DNA of 39,999 nt from Fusobacterium sp. (GTDB taxonomy: Bacteria; Fusobacteriota; Fusobacteriia; Fusobacteriales; Fusobacteriaceae). The translations under genes and the position numbers were made by a program. The notes beneath the pieces were generated by a model that was not told the origin of the DNA, made no database searches, and saw nothing but the letters and a program-made list of their open reading frames with translations. The number at the start of each line of letters is the position of its first letter. The stretch's first letter is position 1. Shown piece by piece: positions 24,743-32,891 of the stretch. The DNA lies in assembly GCF_019012925.1 (NCBI RefSeq), contig NZ_JAGIRL010000005.1:1-39999 (forward strand), given 5' to 3'.

Positions 24743-24776
24743 GAGTTAGCTATACTATTTAGTTGACTCTTTTTTA
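24743..24776 (+). terminator. Second, tandem leader terminator
   Basis: GAGTTAGCTA (24743-24752) and TAGTTGACTC (24760-24769) can form a 10-bp stem with two G-U pairs, then six T (24770-24775). It lies 10 bases after the first terminator and before the transporter ribosome site. Confidence 0.7.
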
Positions 24777-24797
24777 TTTTATTTTGGGAGGTTTTTT

Positions 24798-26273
24798 ATG
24801 GAAAATTTTGGTATTTTATCTATTTTGCCTATAATAGTGGCAGTAATTATGGCAATAAAGACTAAAAATGTTATTTTATCCCTTTTTACAAGTGTATTTA
24901 TTGGGATTATGATTTTAGTAGGTTATAATCCTTTAACATCTACTAAAATTTTAATGAGTGAGTACTTTTTAAAACAACTAACTGATAGTTACAATGCTGG
25001 GGTTATTGTTTTAATGCTTTTCATTGGTGGATTTATAGAACTTATGATGCGTTCTGGTGGGGCTTATGCCTTTGCTCAAAGTGTTGGAAAACTTATTAAT
25101 TCTAAGACTAAAGCACAGTTAGCTGCCTATTTTGCCGGAATTATAATATTTTTCTCTGACTTAGGAACTCCTTTAATTGTTGGACCTATATTTTCTCCAT
25201 TTTTTAAAAAATTGAAGATATCTAAAGAAAAATTAGCCTTTATCTTAGATTCAACTTCATCACCAATAGCTGTTTTAGTTCCTTTTATTGGATGGGGAGT
25301 ATTTATTATTGGACTTTTACAAAAAGAGTTTGAGAATTTAGGGCTTGAAATTTCTGATTATGAAGCTTTTATTAAATCTATACCATTTAATATCTATCCA
25401 ATCCTAGCTTTGACCATTGTTCCTATGCTAGCTTTACTAAAATTAGATTTTGGACCAATGAAAAAAGCTGAAAATGATATATTTTCAGATGAAGAGCTTG
25501 ATGTTATGGAGAAAAAAGAGTATATTGTAGAAAATGCTAAACCTATATACGTTTGGCTACCTATACTTGTTCTTTTGATTACTCTTCTTGGAATGTTAGG
25601 ATATGATTTTATGTTTAAAAGATTCTCTGGAAGTGAATTTAGAGCAGCTCTAAGTAGTGGTTATCTGTATGCTGCTATAGTTCTTGCTACTTTAATGTTA
25701 ATCAATAAAAGTAAATCTTTCAATGAGATCTTTTCAATCTATATTAATGGAGTTACCAAAATGACTCAAATAGCTATTATCCTCATACTAGCTTGGTCTT
25801 TAGGTACAGTGAATAAAAATTTAGGAGCTGCTAGTTACATAATACATTTTATTAAAAGTATCAATCTTTCATCTGGCTTTATTCCTGCAATTGCCTTTAT
25901 TCTAGGTTGTACTATCTCATTTGCTACTGGAAGTTCTTGGGGAACATACAGTATTATGATACCAATAGTTATACCTATGGCTCTTACTCTTGGAACACCT
26001 CTATATATAACTATTGGTGCTATTCTGTCTGGAGGACTTTTTGGAGATCACTGTTCTCCTATCTCTGATACTACTATACTTGCTTCTGCTGGATCTGGGT
26101 GTAAACATCTTGATCATGTTAGAACTCAGATATTTTATGCTGCTTTAAATGGTATACTAGCATTTTCAGCATTTTTAATCGGTGGTTTTTTCCAAAGCTA
26201 CATGTTAGCAATTACATGTCTTATTTTACAAGTAATTATTTTAATTTCAATAAAACTTAAACAAAAAATTTAA
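24798..26273 (+). CDS. NhaC-family secondary transporter
   Basis: A 491-aa integral membrane protein with about 11-12 hydrophobic segments. The NhaC-family signature GLFGDHCSPISDTTILASAGSG is near residues 415-436, with FATGSSWGTYSI before it. Annotated family members are Na+/H+ antiporters, but NhaC-family proteins also include amino-acid exchangers, so ion-coupled amino-acid transport is as likely. Being 14 bp from argH and downstream of an Arg/His-rich leader peptide suggests transport of arginine, argininosuccinate or histidine; this is inference. GGGAGG precedes the ATG. Confidence 0.85.
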   Translation: MENFGILSILPIIVAVIMAIKTKNVILSLFTSVFIGIMILVGYNPLTSTKILMSEYFLKQLTDSYNAGVIVLMLFIGGFIELMMRSGGAYAFAQSVGKLINSKTKAQLAAYFAGIIIFFSDLGTPLIVGPIFSPFFKKLKISKEKLAFILDSTSSPIAVLVPFIGWGVFIIGLLQKEFENLGLEISDYEAFIKSIPFNIYPILALTIVPMLALLKLDFGPMKKAENDIFSDEELDVMEKKEYIVENAKPIYVWLPILVLLITLLGMLGYDFMFKRFSGSEFRAALSSGYLYAAIVLATLMLINKSKSFNEIFSIYINGVTKMTQIAIILILAWSLGTVNKNLGAASYIIHFIKSINLSSGFIPAIAFILGCTISFATGSSWGTYSIMIPIVIPMALTLGTPLYITIGAILSGGLFGDHCSPISDTTILASAGSGCKHLDHVRTQIFYAALNGILAFSAFLIGGFFQSYMLAITCLILQVIILISIKLKQKI

Positions 26274-26286
26274 AGGGGGACTTTTT

Positions 26287-27705
26287 ATGCAATTTTTTTC
26301 TGGAAGATTTAAAGAGAAAGCAAGTCATTTAATACTTGATTTTCATTCATCAATCAACTTTGATAAAAGACTATATAGATATGATATTATGGGAAGTATT
26401 GCCCATGTAAGAGGATTGGGAAAACAGGGGATAATACCTCTTGAGGATTCTGAACTTATTGAAAAAAATCTAAAAGAGATACTAAAGGATATTGAAGAAG
26501 GGAAAATTGAATTCTCTGTTGAATATGAAGATATCCATATGAATATTGAAAAAAATCTAATTGATAGAATTGGAGATGTCGGGAAAAAACTACATACAGG
26601 TAGAAGTAGAAATGACCAAGTTGCTGTTGATATGAAACTTTTTACTAAAGATGAGATTGTAAAGGTTCAAGCTTTACTTCTTGATCTACTTGAAATAATA
26701 AATAGTTGTGCTAAAGAGAATATATCTACGTATATGCCTGGTTTTACTCACTTACAAAAAGCTCAACCGGTATCTTTTTCTCACTATATTTTAGCCTATG
26801 CTGAGATGTTTAGAAGAGATTATATAAGACTTAGTAATGCAGTAGCTTTAGCTGACACATCTCCTCTAGGATCTGCTGCTTTAGCTGGTACTACCTATCC
26901 TTTAGATAGAGAGTTTACAGCTTCACAATTGGGATTCTCAGCACCTACTTGGAATAGTATGGACAGTGTAAGTGATAGAGATTACTTAATTGAACTTATG
27001 AATGCTTTTTCTTTAATAATGGTACACCTTTCTCGTTTTTGTGAAGAGATAATAATATTCAGTTCTAATGATTTTGGATATATTGAACTTAGTGACTCTT
27101 TCTCTACTGGAAGTAGTATAATGCCTCAGAAAAAAAATCCAGATGCAGCTGAACTTATAAGAGGAAAGAGTGGAAGAGTATTCGGTGATCTAATTGCTCT
27201 TTTAACTGCTATGAAGGGTATTCCTTTAGCTTATAATAAGGATATGCAAGAGGATAAAGAAAACTTTTTTGATGCACTAGATACTATTAAAGGTTGTCTA
27301 ACAGTTTTTAATGGAATGCTTCATACAATTACTATAAAAAAAGATAGAATGCTTTTAGCTGCATCTCAAGGTTTTATAAATGCTACAGATGTGGCCGATT
27401 TCTTAACTGATAAAGGTATGAGTTTTAGAGATGCATATAAAATTGTTGGAGGTATGGTTGCTTACTGTATTGATAATAATACTACTTTTGAAGAGTTACC
27501 TATGGAAACTTATAAAAACTTTTCAGAACTTTTTGATAACAATATCTATGAAGCTATTTCTATCAAAAATTGTGTAGAAAAAAGAACTACACTAGGTGGT
27601 CCAGGTAAAGAGAGCATTATAGCTCATATAGAATTTTTAGATAAATTTATTCTTGACTCTGAAAAACATGTTAATGAATTTAAGTTAAACGATATTTTAG
27701 ATTAA
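26287..27705 (+). CDS. argH: Argininosuccinate lyase
   Basis: ArgH cleaves argininosuccinate to arginine and fumarate. The 472-aa protein has the fumarase/aspartase superfamily signature GSSIMPQKKNP (about 275-285; catalytic serine S277) plus the argininosuccinate-specific segments LHTGRSRNDQVAVD (about 102-115), PGFTHLQKAQP (catalytic histidine about 155) and SPLGSAALAGTTYP. AAGGGGG precedes the ATG. No argG, argF or arcA is in the window; argH stands alone with a transporter, so it may act on imported or salvaged argininosuccinate rather than in a full pathway. Regulation would be through the leader at 24542-24776. Confidence 0.96.
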   Translation: MQFFSGRFKEKASHLILDFHSSINFDKRLYRYDIMGSIAHVRGLGKQGIIPLEDSELIEKNLKEILKDIEEGKIEFSVEYEDIHMNIEKNLIDRIGDVGKKLHTGRSRNDQVAVDMKLFTKDEIVKVQALLLDLLEIINSCAKENISTYMPGFTHLQKAQPVSFSHYILAYAEMFRRDYIRLSNAVALADTSPLGSAALAGTTYPLDREFTASQLGFSAPTWNSMDSVSDRDYLIELMNAFSLIMVHLSRFCEEIIIFSSNDFGYIELSDSFSTGSSIMPQKKNPDAAELIRGKSGRVFGDLIALLTAMKGIPLAYNKDMQEDKENFFDALDTIKGCLTVFNGMLHTITIKKDRMLLAASQGFINATDVADFLTDKGMSFRDAYKIVGGMVAYCIDNNTTFEELPMETYKNFSELFDNNIYEAISIKNCVEKRTTLGGPGKESIIAHIEFLDKFILDSEKHVNEFKLNDILD

Positions 27706-27723
27706 TACAGTACTTGAAACATA

Positions 27724-27773
27724 AAAAAAGGGGCTATATAAATTAATAATTAATTTGTATAATCCCTTTTTTA
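27724..27773. terminator. Bidirectional terminator between argH and abiEii
   Basis: A long AT-rich hairpin: AAAAAAGGG (from 27724) pairs with CCCTTTTTT (to 27772), and within it TATAAATTAA pairs with TTAATTTGTA. A and T runs on both sides suit termination of both convergent genes. Confidence 0.8.
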
Positions 27774-27774
27774 G

Positions 27775-28734
27775 TTATCTATATTCTTTTTCCCATTTTT
27801 CTATAAATTCTAATATAATTTTTAATGTATTCTTAATCTCCTTAAATCTTGGAAACTCTCCAAAAACCATACTTTTAAATATAGTGTTGTATGTTCCTTC
27901 TATTCTATTTATTCTATTAAAATCACTATACAAGAATGAATTTCTATAAACAATATCTTTTCTCTTTCCAAAAAAGTCATTTTGAATTACCACTTTTGAA
28001 GCCATATCAAAAGAGTCTTCTGTCTTCAAAAAATCTTGTATTTCTTGAAGTTGATATAGTTTATGTATATCATAAAGATGTCTAATTTTATTTCCTAATT
28101 CTCTTTCTGGATTTTCTTCAAAAGTGTAATCTAAAATAGCAAATACTTTCTCTACGAATGTTCTTTTAACTGATAATACCTCTATTTTAAACCCTTCCAA
28201 TCCAAATATTGAAATAAACTCCTCTTTTCCTATTTCCTTCAAATATTTAGCAAGATAACTCTCTATCTCTAATATTTCTGTTGGTTCTGGAGTAGATAAT
28301 GAATTTATTTCTAAAACTATGACATCACTTACCTGTCCTCTATTTTTTTCATTTATTTCAATAGGATATTGGTATATAGTCTTTCTTATATTTCCTCTTT
28401 TAGATTCTCTGGGGTGTTTTGGAAGATAAACCATACCCTTTGTTATCTCTTCTTCTATTTTCTTTAGTAATTTTTTCTTTTGATTATCACTTAAACTAGG
28501 ATTTGTAAGTTGTAAGTCTATATCTTCGGAAAATCTATTAATAGCATTATATCCTTTAGATAAAGAAGTTCCTCCTTTAAAAACTACTTCATTCTTAAAA
28601 GAACTTTCACTCAGTCTTTTTAAAATATACGTTACCCAATAATCTTTTTCTATATAGAACTCTAAAATTCCCATATCTCTAGCTGTAAGAGATATTAAAG
28701 CCTTAAAATTTTCTAAATCTTTATGTAAAGTCAT
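27775..28734 (-). CDS. abiEii: AbiEii-type nucleotidyltransferase toxin
   Basis: The toxin half of a type IV AbiE toxin-antitoxin pair, about 319 aa. It has the AbiEii/DUF1814 nucleotidyltransferase motif: GGTSLSKGYNAINRFSEDIDL (about 54-74), with the GG[ST]-x-DxD-type D-I-D metal site, and a helical C-terminal half. Related toxins (AbiEii, MenT) transfer nucleotides, in MenT to tRNA 3' ends, halting growth. I place the start at the ATG at 28734, sharing its A with the antitoxin stop (TAATG), with GGAGG from the end of abiEi as ribosome site; the longer GTG form (28749) is less likely. A phage-defence role is inferred. Confidence 0.88.
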   Translation of the reverse strand: MTLHKDLENFKALISLTARDMGILEFYIEKDYWVTYILKRLSESSFKNEVVFKGGTSLSKGYNAINRFSEDIDLQLTNPSLSDNQKKKLLKKIEEEITKGMVYLPKHPRESKRGNIRKTIYQYPIEINEKNRGQVSDVIVLEINSLSTPEPTEILEIESYLAKYLKEIGKEEFISIFGLEGFKIEVLSVKRTFVEKVFAILDYTFEENPERELGNKIRHLYDIHKLYQLQEIQDFLKTEDSFDMASKVVIQNDFFGKRKDIVYRNSFLYSDFNRINRIEGTYNTIFKSMVFGEFPRFKEIKNTLKIILEFIEKWEKEYR

Positions 28735-29402
28735 TAGCTTATCCTCCACTCTTTTCCATTTTTTAAATCCAAATTTAATTTAAAAATAGTAGTTTTATTC
28801 AAGCTTTTCTTTAGTTCTCCTACTTTCAAAATATTCTTTTCCTCTACCATACTTCCAAGTAAAGCCAACACAACTACTGTATAGTATTTTTCTGCTAATT
28901 CTAATAAGATCATTATCTCTTCATAAGCTAAACTTAATATTACTTTCTTTATCAACATATAACTCTCTGCTATATTAGAATCTGGAATCTTTTTTAAATT
29001 CTTTAATATATCTAAAATTTCAAGATATTTAATATTTTTTTCTGTTATTGGAGCTTTATTTTGAATAAATTTTATTTTTATTCCATCAAATTCTCTAGGA
29101 TTTTTTCTTGTATTTGTAGCTATCTCTATACTGTTAGAAAGTTGTGTAGTAAGTCCATACTTATTAAAAAGATTAACTCCTGTAATGTATCCTATTCTTC
29201 TATCTCCAATATATAAATATTTTTGTATAAATTCTTTTATGGAAAGAGAAAGTTCACCAAAAATAGAGTTCTTCGGAATATAGTATAAACCTTTTTCTGC
29301 TCTTTTTAGTTCTCCTTTTTTTACCATTCTTTCTAAAGATTTAAAAATAGCATACTTAGAATTATTATTATCTAGTTCTCTAGTATTTATTATTCTATTC
29401 AT
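28734..29402 (-). CDS. abiEi: AbiEi-type antitoxin / autorepressor
   Basis: The 222-aa antitoxin of the type IV pair. N-terminal winged helix (1-50; SKYAIFKSLERMVKKGELKRAEKGLYYIP is the wHTH with its wing), the remaining part matching the AbiEi antitoxin domain pattern (YITGVNLFNKYGL...). In characterised AbiE systems AbiEi neutralises AbiEii without direct binding and represses the operon by binding two repeats at the promoter; here two identical 24-bp repeats flank the promoter. AGGAGGGAG precedes the ATG. The next gene starts on its stop codon, so production of toxin is coupled to antitoxin translation. Confidence 0.88.
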   Translation of the reverse strand: MNRIINTRELDNNNSKYAIFKSLERMVKKGELKRAEKGLYYIPKNSIFGELSLSIKEFIQKYLYIGDRRIGYITGVNLFNKYGLTTQLSNSIEIATNTRKNPREFDGIKIKFIQNKAPITEKNIKYLEILDILKNLKKIPDSNIAESYMLIKKVILSLAYEEIMILLELAEKYYTVVVLALLGSMVEEKNILKVGELKKSLNKTTIFKLNLDLKNGKEWRIS

Positions 29403-29420
29403 ACTCCCTCCTTCTTTTTT

Positions 29421-29444
29421 AGTTTTTTTTACATTTATTTTGAC
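29421..29444 (-). repeat. AbiEi operator repeat, downstream copy
   Basis: This 24-bp sequence (plus strand: AG, eight T, then ACATTTATTTTGAC) recurs identically at 29486-29509. This copy lies between the -10 and the abiEi ribosome site, inside the 5' UTR. Confidence 0.8.
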
Positions 29445-29457
29445 TTTTATATATATA

Positions 29458-29466
29458 ATTATACCA
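29458..29466 (-). promoter_or_regulatory. abiE promoter, flanked by direct repeats
   Basis: TGGTATAAT on the minus strand (TATAAT 29458-29463, TGG 29464-29466), an extended -10; the -35 at 17-bp spacing is weak (TTAAAT). It sits between the two repeat copies. Confidence 0.7.
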
Positions 29467-29485
29467 TTATTTTAAAATATATTTA

Positions 29486-29509
29486 AGTTTTTTTTACATT
29501 TATTTTGAC
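29486..29509 (-). repeat. AbiEi operator repeat, upstream copy
   Basis: Identical to 29421-29444, same orientation, offset by 65 bp (about six helical turns). It overlaps the upstream edge of the abiE -35 region. Confidence 0.8.
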
Positions 29510-29516
29510 AAAAAAT

Positions 29517-29549
29517 AAAAACTAATCATCAAATTGACAATTAGTTTTT
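29517..29549 (-). terminator. Terminator of the wzz-to-patatin operon
   Basis: A 10-bp stem AAAAACTAAT (29517-29526) / ATTAGTTTTT (29540-29549) followed by T-rich sequence on the minus strand. It begins 16 bases past the patatin-gene stop. Confidence 0.8.
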
Positions 29550-29564
29550 AAATAATATAACTTT

Positions 29565-30398
29565 TTATTCTCTAAATTTTTTTATAAACTCTTCCCCGTC
29601 AGCAAAACCTAGATTATAGACTTTCAATAGTTTATCTCTATTTTTCTCAAACCTATCTATCTGTAGAGGTGCACTTGGAGCTATTACATAGGCTTTTCCC
29701 TCAGCTTCCAATCTCCTTATCTCCTCTTGATTTTCTCTATACACCTCATGGTGTCTTTTAAGTAGCTCTACCATAGCTGGGTACTCTCTCATCTTCCAAG
29801 CTATGAGTGGAAAACATCTCAACTTTGGCTTTATAAAATCTCTATCTCTAGTTAAAACTACTATTAATTTGTCACAGCCATCTTTCAAAGCCTGTGAAAC
29901 AGGTATTGGAGCTGCTGTTCCACCATCAAAGTAGATATTCCCTCTATACTTCACTGGATTGGCTACTAAAGGTATAGATGACGAGGCTCTCAAAACTATT
30001 GACCCATCATGTATACACTCCTTATCATAAAATTCAGCCCTTCCAGTTTCAGCATTGGTAACACCGATCTTAAACTCACAAGGATTGGCAAAAAAGCTTG
30101 TATAATCAAATGGATCTAGCTTTTGTGGAATCTCGTTATATAGAAAATCCATTCCAAAGAGCGAACCTGTCTTTATATAGTTCTCTAGGCTCAAATATCT
30201 CTTATCATTTAAGTAGTTTATATTTGTTCTAAGTGCTCTTCCATCCTGTTTTGAGATATAGGAAGCTGCATGGGAAGCTCCAGCAGATACACCTACAATA
30301 TAATCTGGCATAAAATTGTATTTTCTAAAGGCAGCTAATACTCCAACTGTATAGATACCTCTCATTCCCCCACCTTCTAAAACTAATCCTATCTTCAT
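29565..30398 (-). CDS. Patatin-like phospholipase (YjjU/RssA-like)
   Basis: A 277-aa cytoplasmic patatin-fold hydrolase. Oxyanion loop GGGMRG (9-14), nucleophile S38 in GVSAG, and catalytic D158 in YFDGG form the Ser-Asp dyad. The length and lack of signal peptide fit the YjjU group of small bacterial patatins, which are lipid acyl hydrolases. It is the last gene of a run that begins with wzz, 62 bp after the FMN-binding gene, with an A/T-rich hairpin between them. Its link to surface polysaccharides is not obvious and may be only operonic. Confidence 0.88.
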   Translation of the reverse strand: MKIGLVLEGGGMRGIYTVGVLAAFRKYNFMPDYIVGVSAGASHAASYISKQDGRALRTNINYLNDKRYLSLENYIKTGSLFGMDFLYNEIPQKLDPFDYTSFFANPCEFKIGVTNAETGRAEFYDKECIHDGSIVLRASSSIPLVANPVKYRGNIYFDGGTAAPIPVSQALKDGCDKLIVVLTRDRDFIKPKLRCFPLIAWKMREYPAMVELLKRHHEVYRENQEEIRRLEAEGKAYVIAPSAPLQIDRFEKNRDKLLKVYNLGFADGEEFIKKFRE

Positions 30399-30423
30399 AT
30401 ATTCAAACTCTCCTTATAAGAAT

Positions 30424-30452
30424 AAAGCTACTACAATATATTGTAATAGCTT
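30424..30452 (-). terminator. Hairpin between FMN-binding and patatin genes
   Basis: AAAGCTACTACAAT pairs with ATTGTAATAGCTTT (one mismatch/wobble). Followed on the minus strand by TATTCTTATAAGG, not a clean T run, so a weak terminator or a processing/stability hairpin. Confidence 0.5.
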
Positions 30453-30460
30453 TTCTACTT

Positions 30461-30823
30461 TTAATCTTCCACCTGTGAAATACAAGCTTTGCAACCCTCA
30501 ATAAATCCTTCAGAGCTATAAGTTGCCCCTGCAACTGTATCCACCTTCGATATATCTTGAGTCTCTTTCAATTTAGTTATAAGCTGATCAATAGCTGGAT
30601 CTGCTATTGCTGCAGTATCTTCATGGTTATATTTTACATCTGTTATTCTAACCTCTCCTCTAGAATTTTTCTTAGCTACTATTGTCACCTTCATATCTCC
30701 ATTGAATCCATCAGCTACAGCTGTATACTCCTTTGGTGCATTTGCCCTCTCCACAAATATACAAGCTAATCCTACAACTATAAATGCTCCTACACATATC
30801 TTTCTAATTTTTTCAACACACAC
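30461..30823 (-). CDS. Small membrane-anchored FMN-binding domain protein
   Basis: A 120-aa protein: N-terminal membrane segment (about 9-24, GAFIVVGLACIFV), then an FMN_bind domain (about 33-118) of the RnfG/NqrC type. The covalent flavin motif AGATYSS is at 98-104, T101 being the expected attachment residue. It would be exported and carry FMN for electron transfer outside the cytoplasm, for instance beside Rnf-like or extracellular reductase systems. GTG start at 30823 with GGAGGGG at 7 nt. Neighbours are neuA-like (31 bp upstream) and patatin; no Rnf genes are nearby, so its partner is unknown. Confidence 0.85.
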   Translation of the reverse strand: MCVEKIRKICVGAFIVVGLACIFVERANAPKEYTAVADGFNGDMKVTIVAKKNSRGEVRITDVKYNHEDTAAIADPAIDQLITKLKETQDISKVDTVAGATYSSEGFIEGCKACISQVED

Positions 30824-30854
30824 TTTTTAACCCCTCCATATTTATCTTTTTATT

Positions 30855-31562
30855 TTATTTATTATTAAGCTCTTGATCTAGATAGTATTCGATCTTCTTT
30901 ATATCCAAGTACGTATCTATATCCACAGAGTATTTTTCACTCATTTCATAAGCTAATCTACCATCATTAAGACTTGTTTCCAATCCAAAGTTCTCATTTA
31001 GTTCCTGAATATATATAGCTCCATTTACTCTATAGAATTTAGGAAAATCTTGTCTTCTCATTGTACTATTTAGTGATAATAGATTTTTTACTGTTCCATC
31101 TTCATTTATTGTTCTCATAAGTACTGGATTCTCATCTACCTCAGTTACACTTACCAAGCTCTTCTCATCTGTTGCAAATAGCTTCTCTATTGCCTCATCA
31201 ATATGCCAACCCTTTCTCAAAGGAACAGTATTTTGAAGTAGTACAAGATAGTCATACTCCTCTCCTCTCTCCTTCAACCAGTTAATAGCATGAACTACAG
31301 CATCTATTGTCTTAGATGTATCTTGAGCCAACTCTGCTGGTCTTAAAAATGGTACATCTCCACCAAATTTTTCAGCTACAGCTTTTATCTCTAGATCATC
31401 TGTTGAGATAACAGTTCTATCTAGGTATTTTGAAGAGTTTGCACACTCAATTGAGTATTGAATTAGAGGTTTTCCATAGATCTCAATTATATTTTTTGAA
31501 GGTATCCCCTTACTTCCACCTCTAGCAGGTATTATTCCTAATATTCTTTTTCCGTTATACAT
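30855..31562 (-). CDS. neuA: CMP-sialic acid synthetase family protein (NeuA-like)
   Basis: A 235-aa acylneuraminate cytidylyltransferase that activates sialic acid or a relative (legionaminic, pseudaminic) with CTP. The nucleotide loop is IPARGGSKGIPSKN (11-24), followed by QNTVPLRKG (about 110) and RRQDFPKFYRVNGAIYI (about 168-184), with a final VDID...D..K.E.YL. Exact sugar cannot be told. It overlaps the flippase by 8 bases and lies two genes after a GT52 sialyltransferase-like enzyme, so activation, transfer and export could work together. No neuB or neuC is in the window, so the sugar is scavenged or made elsewhere. Confidence 0.88.
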   Translation of the reverse strand: MYNGKRILGIIPARGGSKGIPSKNIIEIYGKPLIQYSIECANSSKYLDRTVISTDDLEIKAVAEKFGGDVPFLRPAELAQDTSKTIDAVVHAINWLKERGEEYDYLVLLQNTVPLRKGWHIDEAIEKLFATDEKSLVSVTEVDENPVLMRTINEDGTVKNLLSLNSTMRRQDFPKFYRVNGAIYIQELNENFGLETSLNDGRLAYEMSEKYSVDIDTYLDIKKIEYYLDQELNNK

Positions 31563-32883
31563 TTTGGCTCTCCTTTCTGCTCCTATATTTTTTTATTAGC
31601 TCCTTTAAAAGATAAAAACTATTAAGTGATTTCAACTGAACCAACGCCTGTTCTCTATACTCTGCAATGAAAAAATCAATTGCAAATAGAGCTATAAACT
31701 GTGTGATTAAAGTTGCTATTGCTGCCCCATTTATACCGTATTTTGGAATCAATAGAGCATTTAAAATTATATTTATAATAAGACTTGTCAAAGTCTTATA
31801 AAAACTTTTCTTAGTAATCTTTTTAATTGTCATATGTCCAGTCTGTAGTGAGGCATTTGCCTTTATAAATATAGAGGCTGCTAAGATAGTATAAACACCT
31901 ATAGCTGGTAAATATTCCTGTGCATATACATATTTAAAAGTATATTTTACAACTACTATTGATAGTAGAGTCACTACAAAGTAGAACTGAGTTATCAATG
32001 TATTTGAAAAGAGATAAAAATTATAGTACTCTTTATAATCCTTTCTGTATAGCTCCATCATCTTAGGAAACAGTGAGTTCTCAACTGGTCCCAATAGAAT
32101 AGCCAAGATTGCTGAGAGCTGAAAACCTATGGTGTATATCCCAACATCTGCCACTCCCATATAGTATTTTATCATAAGTCTGTCAACTTGGGTATATATT
32201 AAAAAAGATATATAGCTTATCCATAAAAATTTTCCCTCATCTACTATCCTTAGGATTAGATCTCTGTCCACCCTCTTCTCCAAGTTTTTTAACTTTATAA
32301 GGTAGGCTTGTCTATATTGGTACTTCAATATTCCCATTCTGATAAGGTTTCCTATACACCTTATAGCTGGTAATACAACTATACCCAGATGAAATATCAT
32401 AGCTAAATACTGTAGTGTATAGGATATCACCTTCACTATATTATTGGATATAACTATCCTTCTAGATTCTAGCTTAAATTCAAAGAAGTTCTCCACCCCA
32501 TAGGTAGCTGTTACCAATATATTATCTAGACACATCAACATCAACATATAGAAGATGAGATTGTCCATTCCCACAGTGAATTTTATAACTATTGGAATAA
32601 AAAATATTATCCCTGCCATTGTATTTCTAAAAAAACATACATTGTGAACTACATTGTTAAAATTATCATCTGTGTAATACTTCTTTATTACCCTACTGTT
32701 TAAGAGTTCAAAAAATATTGCTGAAAAGGCAACCAATGACACTGCATAGTTATACTTTCCATATAGTTCTGCTCCGTAGTAGTTGGCTATCTTTATACCT
32801 ACAGCAAACTGTAGCACAAGTATAAATACCTGATCAAACATAAGCCAAGCTATATTCTTTGTTATTTTTCCTCCACCACTCAT
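31555..32883 (-). CDS. Polysaccharide flippase (Wzx-like)
   Basis: A 442-aa MOP-superfamily membrane protein with about 12-14 hydrophobic segments, of the polysaccharide transporter (PST) group. The early LNSRVIKKYYT and the central FLWISYISFLIYTQVDRLMIKYYMG are typical of Wzx. It would flip lipid-linked repeat units across the inner membrane for the neighbouring Wzz-controlled polysaccharide. No wzy polymerase is recognisable here. Start ATG after GGAGAGAGT; 8-bp gap from the GT52 gene. Confidence 0.85.
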   Translation of the reverse strand: MSGGGKITKNIAWLMFDQVFILVLQFAVGIKIANYYGAELYGKYNYAVSLVAFSAIFFELLNSRVIKKYYTDDNFNNVVHNVCFFRNTMAGIIFFIPIVIKFTVGMDNLIFYMLMLMCLDNILVTATYGVENFFEFKLESRRIVISNNIVKVISYTLQYLAMIFHLGIVVLPAIRCIGNLIRMGILKYQYRQAYLIKLKNLEKRVDRDLILRIVDEGKFLWISYISFLIYTQVDRLMIKYYMGVADVGIYTIGFQLSAILAILLGPVENSLFPKMMELYRKDYKEYYNFYLFSNTLITQFYFVVTLLSIVVVKYTFKYVYAQEYLPAIGVYTILAASIFIKANASLQTGHMTIKKITKKSFYKTLTSLIINIILNALLIPKYGINGAAIATLITQFIALFAIDFFIAEYREQALVQLKSLNSFYLLKELIKKYRSRKESQNV

Positions 32884-32891
32884 ACTCTCTC

